Below the pieces are notes generated by a model, which saw only the letters and a list, made by a program, of their open reading frames with translations, did not search any database and was not told the DNA's origin. The position numbers and the translations under genes were made by a program. DNA of 64,000 nucleotides from Clostridiales bacterium (GTDB lineage: Bacteria > Bacillota > Clostridia > Oscillospirales > Oscillospiraceae). The stretch is taken from contig JAHZBA010000004.1 in the NCBI GenBank assembly GCA_019423635.1, positions 1-64,000 on the forward strand. Direction: 5' to 3'. Each line of letters starts with the position of its first letter. Position 1 is the first letter of the stretch. Below, one piece after another: positions 19,145 to 26,861 of this stretch.

Positions 19145-19170
19145 GAGGAAGTGGTCGAAGTTGGTCATGG
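19145..19170. repeat. 26-bp direct repeat, copy 2 (vestigial hsdR 5' end)
   Basis: 25 of 26 bases match 18541-18566. Read on the minus strand it places an ATG-ACC-AAC start with an AGGTAG upstream element right after the stop of the 19181-19606 gene. This looks like the ancestral hsdR start site. Confidence 0.85.
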
Positions 19171-19180
19171 AAGGCTACCT

Positions 19181-19606
19181 CTAGTCCTTCGTGTACAAAA
19201 TGATGCCAAACTCCTTTTCAAGGCTGTCAAACACATTAGATTTCGAGTAAATACTTGGCTGTAGTGGAGTCCATCCATTGTATTTAAAAAACAATTCCTT
19301 GTTTCCCCCATATATGCGTATGAGTGGAATTACACTCTGCCCATCTAGATAAGGAAAAAGAACAACTTTTTCCACAGAACATTGCCTGGCAAACTCTTTA
19401 ACTTGTTTGATCTTTTCGATACCAATTCCCATAACAGTCAAATTTTGTTCTGGGTGTATCTGCATTAGCTTGAGTATAGCTGATACACAATCAACTTTTG
19501 ATTTTGCTAATTCCTTCTCGTCTCTTGTGCGCCCACTAGCTTCAATACCCAATTTGCCAAAAGCAGCCACCGAATCAATAAATGTATCATTCACCTTAAT
19601 GTACAA
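19181..19606 (-). CDS. Uncharacterised protein between hsdS and hsdR
   Basis: The protein has up to 141 residues (TTG at 19606, or GTG at 19594; neither start is convincing). It is AT-rich relative to flanking genes. The N-terminal half is predicted helical (AFGKLGIEASGRTRDEKELAKSK). The second half is mixed alpha/beta with VLFPYLDGQSVIPLIRIYGG. I do not recognise the family. Its position inside the type I operon suggests an accessory role, perhaps control of the nuclease, but that is a guess. Confidence 0.6.
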   Translation of the reverse strand: MYIKVNDTFIDSVAAFGKLGIEASGRTRDEKELAKSKVDCVSAILKLMQIHPEQNLTVMGIGIEKIKQVKEFARQCSVEKVVLFPYLDGQSVIPLIRIYGGNKELFFKYNGWTPLQPSIYSKSNVFDSLEKEFGIILYTKD

Positions 19607-19612
19607 ACCCCC

Positions 19613-20704
19613 TCACCCAAAATACTCCTGCATCAGCGTTTTTTTCAGTACTTCCAGTTTATCCAAACTTTGCTGGATTGTCAACTTTTGTCGGCCTACC
19701 TTTTCAACAGAACTAGCAAACCTTTCCTGTAACTCCAAGGGTGGAACGGCAACATTCAACTTTTTTAGTTTTGCACCTGGTAAATGTGCTATAGTGGCTT
19801 TTGCTCCCTCTATATCAGCAAATCCACCATGGTCGCAATTATATTTAAACCACCAAGCTAAGTAATCTGGCAATACAGTACTCAAATTGCAACGTACCCG
19901 GTGAAGCGCCTTCTGAAAAAAACAAGATTGAACTTCATTGTGCCATACAGCACAACGTCCTATCTCTCCACCTTCGCATACTAGTAAATCTCCATCACAC
20001 AATTCAAATTCAATTTGGTCCTTTTCATTGAAATCCATCTTATTCAGGCTGTCAGTTTCAAAACAAAACCATTGAACATTGAAATTTGCCAAATATGGAA
20101 AACTATATTTACCTGTCTGTTGCTTTGCATCTAACATTTTGCCGAGTCGAGATGATGTAATATCAGAAAAAACATATATAGGCCATGCCCGGGTATTGTG
20201 AATAATATCCCCAAACATCTCCACAAACCGCGCCTTGACCAGCTCGTCCAGCTTTGCAAGCTGCTGCTTGCGCAGAGAAATCAAATGATCTATTTTTTCC
20301 AGTTTTTCAACGATTTCTTTTTGCTCTTTTTCCGAATAATCAGGAACTTCAATTTCTTTTAGCCACTTAAAATGTCTATTATACCCTGTGCTTGGAATTC
20401 TAGCATTGCAAAGTGCATAATACAGATATTTATAATTTGCTTTTTTATCTTTCGCTTTTAATAATTTCACACCATCTGCGCCAAGAAAGCATGGGGTGTC
20501 AACGTATTTTATAATTCTCGTATGATCCCCAAAAATGATAGCAGGTACATCTGTAAACAATCCCTCTTTTATATTTGCATATCCAGCAATATCAGTTTGT
20601 CCTTGATCTATTATTGGATAAGTTCCTTCTTTCAGATAGAGATTCGATGGAATTTTCGTTCCTTGCTTTGTTACATCATCAAAAACTTCACAAAAGCCCG
20701 CCAT
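19613..20704 (-). CDS. hsdS: Type I restriction-modification specificity subunit (HsdS)
   Basis: The protein has about 363 residues. AAGGAGG precedes the ATG at 20704 by 4 bases (a further in-frame ATG lies at 20707). Two target recognition domains are separated by helical repeats: EKEQKEIVEKLEKIDHLISL with QQLAKLDELVKARFVEMFGD in the middle, and PLELQERFASSVEKVGRQKL with QQSLDKLEVLKKTLMQEYF at the end. These conserved helices contact HsdM and set the spacer of a bipartite target. The TRDs are AT-rich, as expected of horizontally exchanged specificity domains. The recognition sequence cannot be predicted here. Confidence 0.93.
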   Translation of the reverse strand: MAGFCEVFDDVTKQGTKIPSNLYLKEGTYPIIDQGQTDIAGYANIKEGLFTDVPAIIFGDHTRIIKYVDTPCFLGADGVKLLKAKDKKANYKYLYYALCNARIPSTGYNRHFKWLKEIEVPDYSEKEQKEIVEKLEKIDHLISLRKQQLAKLDELVKARFVEMFGDIIHNTRAWPIYVFSDITSSRLGKMLDAKQQTGKYSFPYLANFNVQWFCFETDSLNKMDFNEKDQIEFELCDGDLLVCEGGEIGRCAVWHNEVQSCFFQKALHRVRCNLSTVLPDYLAWWFKYNCDHGGFADIEGAKATIAHLPGAKLKKLNVAVPPLELQERFASSVEKVGRQKLTIQQSLDKLEVLKKTLMQEYFG

Positions 20705-21141
20705 CATCCTACCTCCTTGAAAAGCGCAATGACTGCTATTATTAGCGCAAGCAAAGAAATATTTGTATTGAAAATTTCGCGGATATCGTTATCTTTATCT
20801 TGAAAAGACTCTTGCTGACACATGAAAGCGTATATACCTACAAACGACAAAATGATAGTTAAGATAATGCAGCCGATAAGCGGTGCACTTTGTTTTGTAT
20901 AAGATTTACTCCAAATATTATAGATACATAGACCTGAAAAAATATATACAGTCGCATAAGTAGCACCATTGAAAAAGCTCATAGCCATACTTCTGAATTT
21001 ACTGGTACTTTTTTTTGCCGACTGAGCATCCGCTTTATTTTGAGCTTTTCTAATGGATTCTGCCAACTTGTCGTAATCAATTTCTAGATTTAGTTCCTGA
21101 ATATTGTTGATTATTTGAGCCCTTTTTTCCTTTTTTCGCAT
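20704..21141 (-). CDS. Small membrane protein encoded between hsdM and hsdS
   Basis: The protein has 145 residues from ATG 21141, which overlaps the hsdM stop (TGATG) and is preceded by GGAGGGG. A charged helical N-terminus of about 55 residues (KKEKRAQIINNIQELNLEID) precedes three hydrophobic segments (ATVYIFSGLCIYNIW, LIGCIILTIILSFVGIYAFM, ISLLALIIAVIALF). Its stop overlaps the hsdS start. It is AT-rich. Membrane proteins are not part of classical type I systems, so it may be a defence accessory factor or a membrane tether. No family was recognised. Confidence 0.7.
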   Translation of the reverse strand: MRKKEKRAQIINNIQELNLEIDYDKLAESIRKAQNKADAQSAKKSTSKFRSMAMSFFNGATYATVYIFSGLCIYNIWSKSYTKQSAPLIGCIILTIILSFVGIYAFMCQQESFQDKDNDIREIFNTNISLLALIIAVIALFKEVG

Positions 21142-22634
21142 CACACCATCCCCTCCAGTTCCTCCAGCCCCCTCTGAATCTCCGCCTCCAGCTCCCTCAG
21201 CTCCGCGAAGATCTCACTGGTGGGCGGATACTCCACCGGCACATACTCCGTCTTCTTGTACTTGTTGATGGACAGATCATACCCGTTTTCCACGATCTCC
21301 GCCCGGTCCACCAGAAACGACTGCGCCGTCCGCTCCCGGCCCTTCTCCGCCTCCCGGTCGTGGAACCGGGCCACAATGTCCGGGATGTCGTTCTCCGTCA
21401 CCGGCGCCCGCTTGTCGTCCAGACTGAACCCGTCGGCCTTCATGTCGTAGAACCACACCTGATCCGTCCCGCCGTGGCCAGTCTTGGTGAACACCAGCAC
21501 CGCCGTGGACACCCCGGCGTAGGGCTTGAACACGCCGCTGGGCATGGAGATGACGGCCTCCAGCCGGTGGTTCTCCACCAGCTCCCGGCGGATGTCCTTA
21601 TGGGCCCTGGAGGACCCGAACAGCACGCCGTCGGGGACGATGACGGCGGCCCGGCCGCCCACCTTCAGCATCTTCAAAAACAGCGCCAGAAACAGCAGCT
21701 CCGTCTTCCTGGTCTTGCAGGTCTTCAGCAGGTCCGCGGACACGATGTCCGCATCCAGGCTGCCCTTGAAGGGGGGATTCGCCAGGATCAGGGTGTACAT
21801 CCCCCGGTCCGGGTTCTGGTCGCTGAGGCTGTCCCGGTACTCGATGGAGGGGTTGTCCACCCCATGGGTCATCATGTTCATGGCCCCGATGCGGAGCATG
21901 GTGCGGTCCATGTCGTAGCCGTGGAACATCCGGTTCATGTAGTGATCCTTCTTCTCCCGGTCAAAGAAGACCTCCTCCTTCCGGTGCGCCCGCAGGTACT
22001 CTCCCGCCGCCACCAGAAAGCCCGCCGTGCCGCAGGCCGGGTCGCAGATTACGTCGTCCGGGCCGGGGTCCATCAGCTCCACCATCATGCGGATGATGTG
22101 GCGGGGTGTGCGGAACTGGCCGTTGACCCCGGCGGTGGCGATCTTGGAGAGGAGGTATTCGTAGATGTCCCCCCGCACGTCCGCCCCCTGGAGCTGGGCC
22201 TGGGTATAGATCTCGTCCATGGCGGTGACGATCTTGTCCAGCATCAGGGGCGTGGGAATCTTGAAGATGGCGTCGTCCATGTATTTGGCGTAGGCGCTGT
22301 CCCGGTCCCCGTGGAGGCCTTTGATGAAGGGGAAGACCCACTCCTGCATGACGGCGTACATCTGCCCGGCGGGAAAGTCCCGGAAGACGGACCACTTGAG
22401 CTGGCTGCCGGAGACGGTGCGCCCCCCGATCTTCACCTCACCGGCAAAGATGCTCTGGCAGGGTAGGCCCAGCATGGCGCTCTCCTTGGCCCGGAGGTTG
22501 TCCGCGGCATCCAGATCGTGGATGAACATCAGATAGGTCATCTGCTCCACCACGTCCAGAGGGTTGGTGATGCCGCCGGTCCAGAAGGTCTCCCAGAGGC
22601 GGTCAATTTTGTTTTTCAGCTCGCCGGTTATCAT
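21141..22634 (-). CDS. hsdM: Type I restriction-modification DNA methyltransferase (HsdM)
   Basis: The protein has 497 residues. An N-terminal helical HsdM domain (LKNKIDRLWETFWTGG) is followed by an N6-adenine methyltransferase with AdoMet motif CDPACGTAGFLVAAG (about residue 195) and catalytic NPPF (about 284). The C-terminal DLSINKYKK segment is typical of the family. It is the first gene of a minus-strand operon with hsdS and hsdR. With HsdS it methylates adenines in the bipartite target and protects host DNA. High G+C codon use matches the chromosome. Confidence 0.96.
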   Translation of the reverse strand: MITGELKNKIDRLWETFWTGGITNPLDVVEQMTYLMFIHDLDAADNLRAKESAMLGLPCQSIFAGEVKIGGRTVSGSQLKWSVFRDFPAGQMYAVMQEWVFPFIKGLHGDRDSAYAKYMDDAIFKIPTPLMLDKIVTAMDEIYTQAQLQGADVRGDIYEYLLSKIATAGVNGQFRTPRHIIRMMVELMDPGPDDVICDPACGTAGFLVAAGEYLRAHRKEEVFFDREKKDHYMNRMFHGYDMDRTMLRIGAMNMMTHGVDNPSIEYRDSLSDQNPDRGMYTLILANPPFKGSLDADIVSADLLKTCKTRKTELLFLALFLKMLKVGGRAAVIVPDGVLFGSSRAHKDIRRELVENHRLEAVISMPSGVFKPYAGVSTAVLVFTKTGHGGTDQVWFYDMKADGFSLDDKRAPVTENDIPDIVARFHDREAEKGRERTAQSFLVDRAEIVENGYDLSINKYKKTEYVPVEYPPTSEIFAELRELEAEIQRGLEELEGMV

Positions 22635-22773
22635 GATGCTCTCTCCCCGTTTTCAATCTGGGCGGCGCGTCTTCCGCCGCCGGATTTTCTGCCTTTCAGG
22701 ATATCACATGCGGTTTTTCCCGTCAATCTCCCGCTGTTTGAGACCGACTCCATCGCTGGCGGGAGTCCAGGTG

Positions 22774-22815
22774 AAAAAAAGCAAGAGGTCTCCTGTGATG
22801 AGACCCCTTGCTTTT
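22774..22815 (-). terminator. Terminator of the GNAT gene
   Basis: AAAGCAAGAGGTCTC (22778-22792) pairs with 22800-22814. On the minus strand the stem is followed by a run of seven T. It lies 40 bp beyond the GNAT stop. Confidence 0.85.
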
Positions 22816-22854
22816 ACCTAAAATGGATGTATATCATCCTGCGGTTATAAGGAT

Positions 22855-23400
22855 TCAAACTGGCAGTTTCAGCAAATATTTCCGCACTTTCATGTCTTCA
22901 AATGTTCTTATATTATTTTCTGGCAGACTTTCTCTTATTGCCTGCATTTGCTCGGGAAACATCAATTCTTCCGCAACAAATCTGGAACCAATTTTTTCAA
23001 ACAGATGAATACTGCGTGCGTTTTTAGATGAAATTCGCACCTTTACTTCGGAAATGTGATAAACCCGCCAATACCAATTCACAAATCCAGTCACCGCTTC
23101 CATGCCATAGCCGGCGTTTTGATAATTCCGCAGGATGTCAATTCCGACTTCTGGTACTTCTTGACCAATGTTCTGCATATTAACACGACCGCAAAACACA
23201 TCCCCATTGCGCAAAAAAATCAGACCAGTCAAGATCGATGGGGTTTGGGTGCCTTCCCATAAATTCAGCAAAAAAGCACCCGCTTCCGATTTATTTTCGA
23301 GCAGCAACGGTGGAAATCTCTCCGACCACAGGGAAGACATCAGGTCAAAATCACTTTCGTTCAGCTGGCGGATATAAAGACGGCTTGTTTCAATTCGCAT
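22855..23400 (-). CDS. GNAT family N-acetyltransferase
   Basis: The protein has 181 residues from ATG 23400. An upstream in-frame ATG at 23433 sits only 3-4 bases from the -10 box, so transcription would start at or after it. GGAG precedes 23400. The fold shows the RimJ/RimL-like start (IETSRLYIRQLNESDFDLM), the acetyl-CoA loop region RNYQNAGYGMEAV, and beta 6 with ISSKNARSIHLFEKIGSR. The substrate is unknown: possibly an N-terminal amine or an antibiotic. It is monocistronic and AT-rich relative to neighbours. Confidence 0.88.
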   Translation of the reverse strand: MRIETSRLYIRQLNESDFDLMSSLWSERFPPLLLENKSEAGAFLLNLWEGTQTPSILTGLIFLRNGDVFCGRVNMQNIGQEVPEVGIDILRNYQNAGYGMEAVTGFVNWYWRVYHISEVKVRISSKNARSIHLFEKIGSRFVAEELMFPEQMQAIRESLPENNIRTFEDMKVRKYLLKLPV

Positions 23401-23436
23401 GATGAATTTCTCCAATTGGGATATGTTTTTCATGTG

Positions 23437-23465
23437 ATTATAGCAGATCCCACCCCAATCAGCAA
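23437..23465 (-). promoter_or_regulatory. Sigma-A promoter of the GNAT gene
   Basis: On the minus strand TTGCTG (23460-23465), a 17-bp spacer, and TATAAT (23437-23442). Confidence 0.85.
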
Positions 23466-23603
23466 GTAAAATTTCCGCAGAAAGCCCTGCTCATACCGTT
23501 AATTGGCACTGGTATGTAACCACATCCCGGTGCCCCGCCGCCGTCCGGTCCGCCGGCGCCCCCCAGTTCTTGCGGGCAGCAGCTTCTCTTTCGCGATGGG
23601 TAT

Positions 23604-24071
23604 TCACGAAACCGCCAGCGCCTCCAGCAGCCTGATCAGCTCCTCCGGCGCGCCGGACTCCCGCACCCACTTCTCCACCAGCGGCTCCAGAATCATGGGG
23701 AACCGGGTATCCCACCGGGCCACGGGCGGCAGAATCCGGTCAAAAAACGCCTGCCGGTCTGCCGGGCGGTCCAGAAGCGCCAGGGCGTAGCCCCGGTTGG
23801 CCCCCAGAAAGCCGAGCAGTGCCTCCAGGGCCTCCCGCCACCCCGGGGCCGCCGCCATCTCCGCCGCCAGGGCCGCCCCATCCTCCGCCGCGCACCAGGA
23901 GAACAGGGCGTAGACGTCTTCAAAGTGGTAGTAGAAGGTCTGCCGGTGGATGTCGCAGGGGTCCGTCAGGTCGTGAACCCGGACCCGGTCCAGGGGCTTG
24001 CGCTCCAGCAGCAGGCGCAGAGCCGCGGCCAGCTTGCGTTTGGTGCGCGTTCCTTTCAGGCCTTTTTGCAT
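23604..24071 (-). CDS. TetR/AcrR family transcriptional regulator
   Basis: The protein has 155 residues from ATG 24071, preceded by GGAGG. The longer frame to 24173 has no site. The N-terminal helix-turn-helix has the TetR signature (VHDLTDPCDIHRQTFYYHFEDVYAL). The C-terminal ligand domain is helical with no assignable ligand; the short length resembles DhaS-type members. It is transcribed away from the XRE gene, so the 24072-24286 interval may contain promoters for both. Confidence 0.85.
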   Translation of the reverse strand: MQKGLKGTRTKRKLAAALRLLLERKPLDRVRVHDLTDPCDIHRQTFYYHFEDVYALFSWCAAEDGAALAAEMAAAPGWREALEALLGFLGANRGYALALLDRPADRQAFFDRILPPVARWDTRFPMILEPLVEKWVRESGAPEELIRLLEALAVS

Positions 24072-24246
24072 GACGACCTCCAGCCGCCCGGCCGGGCGGA
24101 GTATTGGTATAACAAATAAAAATTCGCCCCCTGAGCAGTCGGTGGGGAGATACGGAAAACCTCTGGGGCACAAGTCATTCCCGGTCGGAAAGATTCGTTC
24201 TGATATTGGTTAAACCTATATAAATATAGCATAATACACTGGAGAA

Positions 24247-24263
24247 TACAAGTAGAACTTGTA
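24247..24263. promoter_or_regulatory. Palindromic operator candidate upstream of XRE gene
   Basis: TACAAGT-AGA-ACTTGTA is a perfect 7+3+7 inverted repeat. It lies 23 bp before the XRE start, in AT-rich sequence that includes TATAAATATAGCATAAT. It is probably bound by the XRE protein itself. Confidence 0.6.
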
Positions 24264-24286
24264 AAATCCAGGGTAGAGGTGTTGTG

Positions 24287-24634
24287 ATGGAAAACCGGAT
24301 CAGAAAGCTCCGGGAGGAGTTTCATATGACGCAGGTGCGCCTCGGGATCGAACTGGGGGTCGCGCAGGAGACCATCAGCGCCTACGAGAGCCAGCGGCAT
24401 TACCCCAGCTTCACCCAGATGCTGAAGATGTCCGAGATTTTCCATGCCAGCATTGACTACATCATGGGCCTCTCGGAGGTCCGCCGCTTTGTGCTCCCTC
24501 CCCGGGACGAGAATCTCACCAAGCTGACGGAGCTGGGCAGGCGGTTGAACCAGCGGCAGCTGGAGCTGGCCCTGGCCTATGTGCAGGGGCTGGTGGACGC
24601 CTCCTCGGACTGCGGCCATCAGCAGGATTCCTGA
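24287..24634 (+). CDS. XRE family transcriptional regulator
   Basis: The protein has 115 residues from ATG 24287; a GTG one codon earlier is possible. GAGG lies 7 bases upstream. The N-terminal HTH_3 domain shows IRKLREEFHMTQVRLGIELGVAQETISAYESQ. A C-terminal helical tail (LTKLTELGRRLNQRQLELALAYVQ) probably dimerises. A perfect palindrome just upstream suggests autoregulation. No linked target gene is evident. Confidence 0.88.
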   Translation: MENRIRKLREEFHMTQVRLGIELGVAQETISAYESQRHYPSFTQMLKMSEIFHASIDYIMGLSEVRRFVLPPRDENLTKLTELGRRLNQRQLELALAYVQGLVDASSDCGHQQDS

Positions 24635-24648
24635 CAATGACGGCTGAG

Positions 24649-24721
24649 CGCAGGGCGCGGCGACCCGGCGCGCCGTACCGCCCAGAGCGTCCCGCGGCGT
24701 GCCCGGTGGTCATGCCCTGCG
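24649..24721. repeat. Dispersed palindromic repeat, copy B
   Basis: Arms CGCAGGGC and GCCCTGCG bracket GGCGCGCCGTACCGC and GGCGTGCCCGGTGG. The core is nearly identical to copy C at 24941-25020. Confidence 0.7.
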
Positions 24722-24766
24722 GGCGGGTGCCAAGAATTTTGAATGCCGTGATAGCAAGAGACGGAA

Positions 24767-24795
24767 GAAGGCCCGGACCTCTGGTCCGGGCCTTC
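24767..24795 (+). terminator. Terminator-like hairpin 1 after XRE gene
   Basis: GAAGGCCCGGACC (24767-24779) pairs with GGTCCGGGCCTTC (24783-24795). The tail has few T. Confidence 0.6.
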
Positions 24796-24835
24796 TATAC
24801 GCCCCCAACAGACGCCGCGTCTCCTTTCGAGGCGG

Positions 24836-24870
24836 AAAACGGGCCGGGACCTGAGGTCCCGGCCCGTTTT
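24836..24870. terminator. Bidirectional terminator-like hairpin 2
   Basis: A 17-bp perfect stem (24836-24852 with 24854-24870; about 15 usable pairs around a TGA centre) begins with AAAA and ends with TTTT, so it could act in both directions. Confidence 0.75.
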
Positions 24871-24940
24871 CATTGTCAAGCGCCGCCCTTTTTGCATAGC
24901 CTGTAACGATCCTCAAAATTTCCGACGGCCATGACGACGG

Positions 24941-25020
24941 ATGTGGGGCACGGCGACTCGGCGCGCCGTACCGCAAGAGCGTCCCGGGGCGTGCCCGGTG
25001 GCCACGCCCGGCAGGCGGGT
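24941..25020. repeat. Dispersed palindromic repeat, copy C
   Basis: It shares GGCGCGCCGTACCGC, AGAGCGTCCC and GGCGTGCCCGGTGG in the same order as copy B. It lies just upstream of the interrupted ATPase gene. Confidence 0.7.
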
Positions 25021-25068
25021 GCCGGCGATTTTGATGGGTGTTATCGAAACACATGGGAGGGCAAGGCA

Positions 25069-25347
25069 ATGGCTCAGGTGACCAATTTTTTCGTCGGCGC
25101 CAACAGCGGCGAGGGATTTCAAAATCTGTTTGACAGGATGGTAGATCTGGAGGATACATACGATTTCATGGTGCTCAAGGGCGGCCCCGGAGTGGGGAAG
25201 AACACCTTCATGAAGGAGATCGGGCGGACCATGGAGCAGGCGGGCACGCCGGTGGAGTACCTCTGGTGCTCCGGCGACCCGGATTCCCTGGACGGCGTGG
25301 TGCTGCCGGAGCTGCGGTGCGCCGTGGCGGATGGTACGTCGCCTCAC
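25069..25347 (+). pseudogene. PRK06851-like ATPase, N-terminal part (gene split by integrative element)
   Basis: These are the first 93 codons from ATG 25069, with GGGAGG upstream. The N-terminus AQVTNFFVGANSGEGFQNL and Walker A GGPGVGKNTFMKEIG fit the PRK06851 family of predicted ATPases. YLWCSGDPDSLDGVVLPEL and VADGTSPH follow, and then the family similarity stops abruptly. In family members DGTAPH continues with (V/I)-(V/I)-(D/E)-P, which is exactly what begins at 31031. Joining codon 93 (CAC, 25345-25347) to GTC at 31031 gives a 360-residue in-frame protein. The element between the halves is described separately. As it stands a truncated product ending in element-derived residues at 25422 is expected. 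Confidence 0.85.
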
Positions 25348-25368
25348 GGTAGCGTACCAAAAGGACAC
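25333..25368. other. Left attachment site (attL) candidate
   Basis: Host and element sequence meet at the CA dinucleotide 25345-25346. GGTACG (25333-25338) and CGTACC (25353-25358) are placed symmetrically about that CA. The element half-site AAGGACAC lies at 25361-25368, 14 bases from CA, mirroring GTGTCCTT at 31006-31013. Confidence 0.7.
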
Positions 25369-25413
25369 AGCCCGCGCCCCTCTTTCCTATGCAGGGGGGT
25401 GCGGGCTGTGTCC
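25363..25413 (-). terminator. Terminator-like hairpin at left end of element
   Basis: GGACACAGCCCGC (25363-25375) pairs with GCGGGCTGTGTCC (25401-25413). On the minus strand TTTT follows the stem, so it probably ends the sigma factor operon. Its left edge overlaps the recombinase half-site. Confidence 0.75.
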
Positions 25414-25440
25414 TCAATATGAATCAAATGCAGGAAAGTG

Positions 25441-25881
25441 TCAGGCCCTTGCGCGCTTTGTGGCACTTTCGCAGCCTCTCTCATCGCCACCGGTACTGTC
25501 TCCGGCATAGACGTAGGCCTTTACGTAGTAATAGCGGCCAACAACTCCCTGGAAGGTAATCACATCTTCATAAAAAATCGATCCGGAGCCCATCATTTCC
25601 GGATAATCATCGCTTTCGTAGGTTGCGAACCGATGAAACAGTTTTCCGTCTGTGGATTCATACACGTAGATCGTTTTTGCACCGAGCTCCGGCATATATC
25701 CAACGCCCGTAACATCCACCGTAATCACCATTTTACCATTGGATTTTGGTGTTAATACTACCCGGTACCCATCAAGATATGCACTAGACTGCACAGTTGC
25801 AGATGTTGCTGTACAGAGAAGACTGGAAACCATCATCAATGCCAAAATCCCGCTCAAGAATCTCTTACCAAAACGCGTCAC
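25441..25881 (-). CDS. Secreted protein of unknown function
   Basis: The protein has 146 residues from GTG 25881, preceded by AGGGAG. A signal peptide (FGKRFLSGILALMMVSSLLCTATSA) is followed by a small beta-rich domain (YRVVLTPKSNGKMVITVDVTGVGY; TIYVYESTDGKLFHRFATYES; YYYVKAYVYAGDS). The DUF4367 gene stop is 6 bp upstream, so it is the last gene of the operon. It could be a secreted ligand, substrate or partner of the anti-sigma-like protein. I do not recognise the family. Confidence 0.75.
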   Translation of the reverse strand: MTRFGKRFLSGILALMMVSSLLCTATSATVQSSAYLDGYRVVLTPKSNGKMVITVDVTGVGYMPELGAKTIYVYESTDGKLFHRFATYESDDYPEMMGSGSIFYEDVITFQGVVGRYYYVKAYVYAGDSTGGDERGCESATKRARA

Positions 25882-25887
25882 AAAAGT

Positions 25888-26793
25888 TCACTCCCTGTAA
25901 ATGGAATCAATCATGTTTTTTATCTCCTGCTCAGAGATATCACCGGCTATCCTGCATTCAAAGTCCCCATTCTGCCAAATCGCTTTCTGTCGGCCCAAAT
26001 CGGATATTAACGCATGCCTAATTTTACCTATATCATAGAAGGCGACAATTTCATTTTCTTTTTCCAGTGTATTAAACTCTTGTGCTACTGCTTCATTATA
26101 TCGAATCTGAAGATCTCCGTCCTCACACGTATAATTTGCGTAAATTACAGCACCAGCCTCTCGGCAAAACGCCTTAACTTCCACCAAGTCAAAGCCTTCC
26201 GGAATCTCCTTGGGCACAATAGGTGCATCGATCCCGAAGGCCGCCACAGCCTCCTCAAGTGAGTCATACGTGGCCTCCTCCCCCACCTCCAGCGGGTGAA
26301 GCGTCACCGTGGCATAGGGGGTGGAACCGCCGTCCAGACGGAAGAGCTCAGAGGTCCAGCGGGCAATGGCCGAGAACACGTCCACGCCAAAGGCCTGGGC
26401 CGTCACGGTGCCCAGCAGCAGGATCAGCGCAGCCACAAAGGGCAGCATTCTGGCAAATGGTTTCATTGGATGCCGTTTCTTGGGAACCGCAGGAGCCGCC
26501 GCCGCGGCACCGGCGTCCGCCGCCTCGATGACAGAGGCGTACCGCCGGCGGAACCGCTCCAGGCCCTCCTCCGGATCAGTGGACAGCGACGCGGGCAGCG
26601 GGCTCACCGCCTCCATCTGCTCCAGCAGGGCATCCAGCGCTTCCACGTCGATCTCCCCGCCGTCTGATGGATTCAGCAGATCCGCCAGCCGGTCCTGCAG
26701 TTGCTCAATCTGGGTCTCGCCCGGATGCCCCTGGATTTGCTCCGAACCTTCCCCGGCCCCACTGAAAGCCGGGTCCTTCCGGATCTCGGACAT
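25888..26793 (-). CDS. DUF4367-type membrane protein, putative anti-sigma factor
   Basis: The protein has 301 residues, with AGGAGG before the ATG. A cytoplasmic N-terminal region of about 110 residues ends in KKRHPMK, followed by one transmembrane helix (MLPFVAALILLLGTVTAQAFG). The extracytoplasmic domain has the DUF4367 pattern (VPKEIPEGFDLVEVKAFCRE; DGDLQIRYNEA; KAIWQNGDFECRIAGDIS). Proteins of this layout encoded just after an ECF sigma factor commonly act as membrane anti-sigma factors. I infer that it sequesters the sigma factor and senses an external signal. Confidence 0.8.
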   Translation of the reverse strand: MSEIRKDPAFSGAGEGSEQIQGHPGETQIEQLQDRLADLLNPSDGGEIDVEALDALLEQMEAVSPLPASLSTDPEEGLERFRRRYASVIEAADAGAAAAAPAVPKKRHPMKPFARMLPFVAALILLLGTVTAQAFGVDVFSAIARWTSELFRLDGGSTPYATVTLHPLEVGEEATYDSLEEAVAAFGIDAPIVPKEIPEGFDLVEVKAFCREAGAVIYANYTCEDGDLQIRYNEAVAQEFNTLEKENEIVAFYDIGKIRHALISDLGRQKAIWQNGDFECRIAGDISEQEIKNMIDSIYRE

Positions 26794-26861
26794 CTGTTCA
26801 CCTCCTGTCTTCTTATTTGTCGAAACGTGCCGAATGTAACAGCTTTTTTAAAAATACGGGA

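Noticed and set aside
15061..25020. CRISPR array
   Set aside because: The repeated GC-rich segments are dispersed palindromes of differing length without regular spacers, and there are no cas genes.
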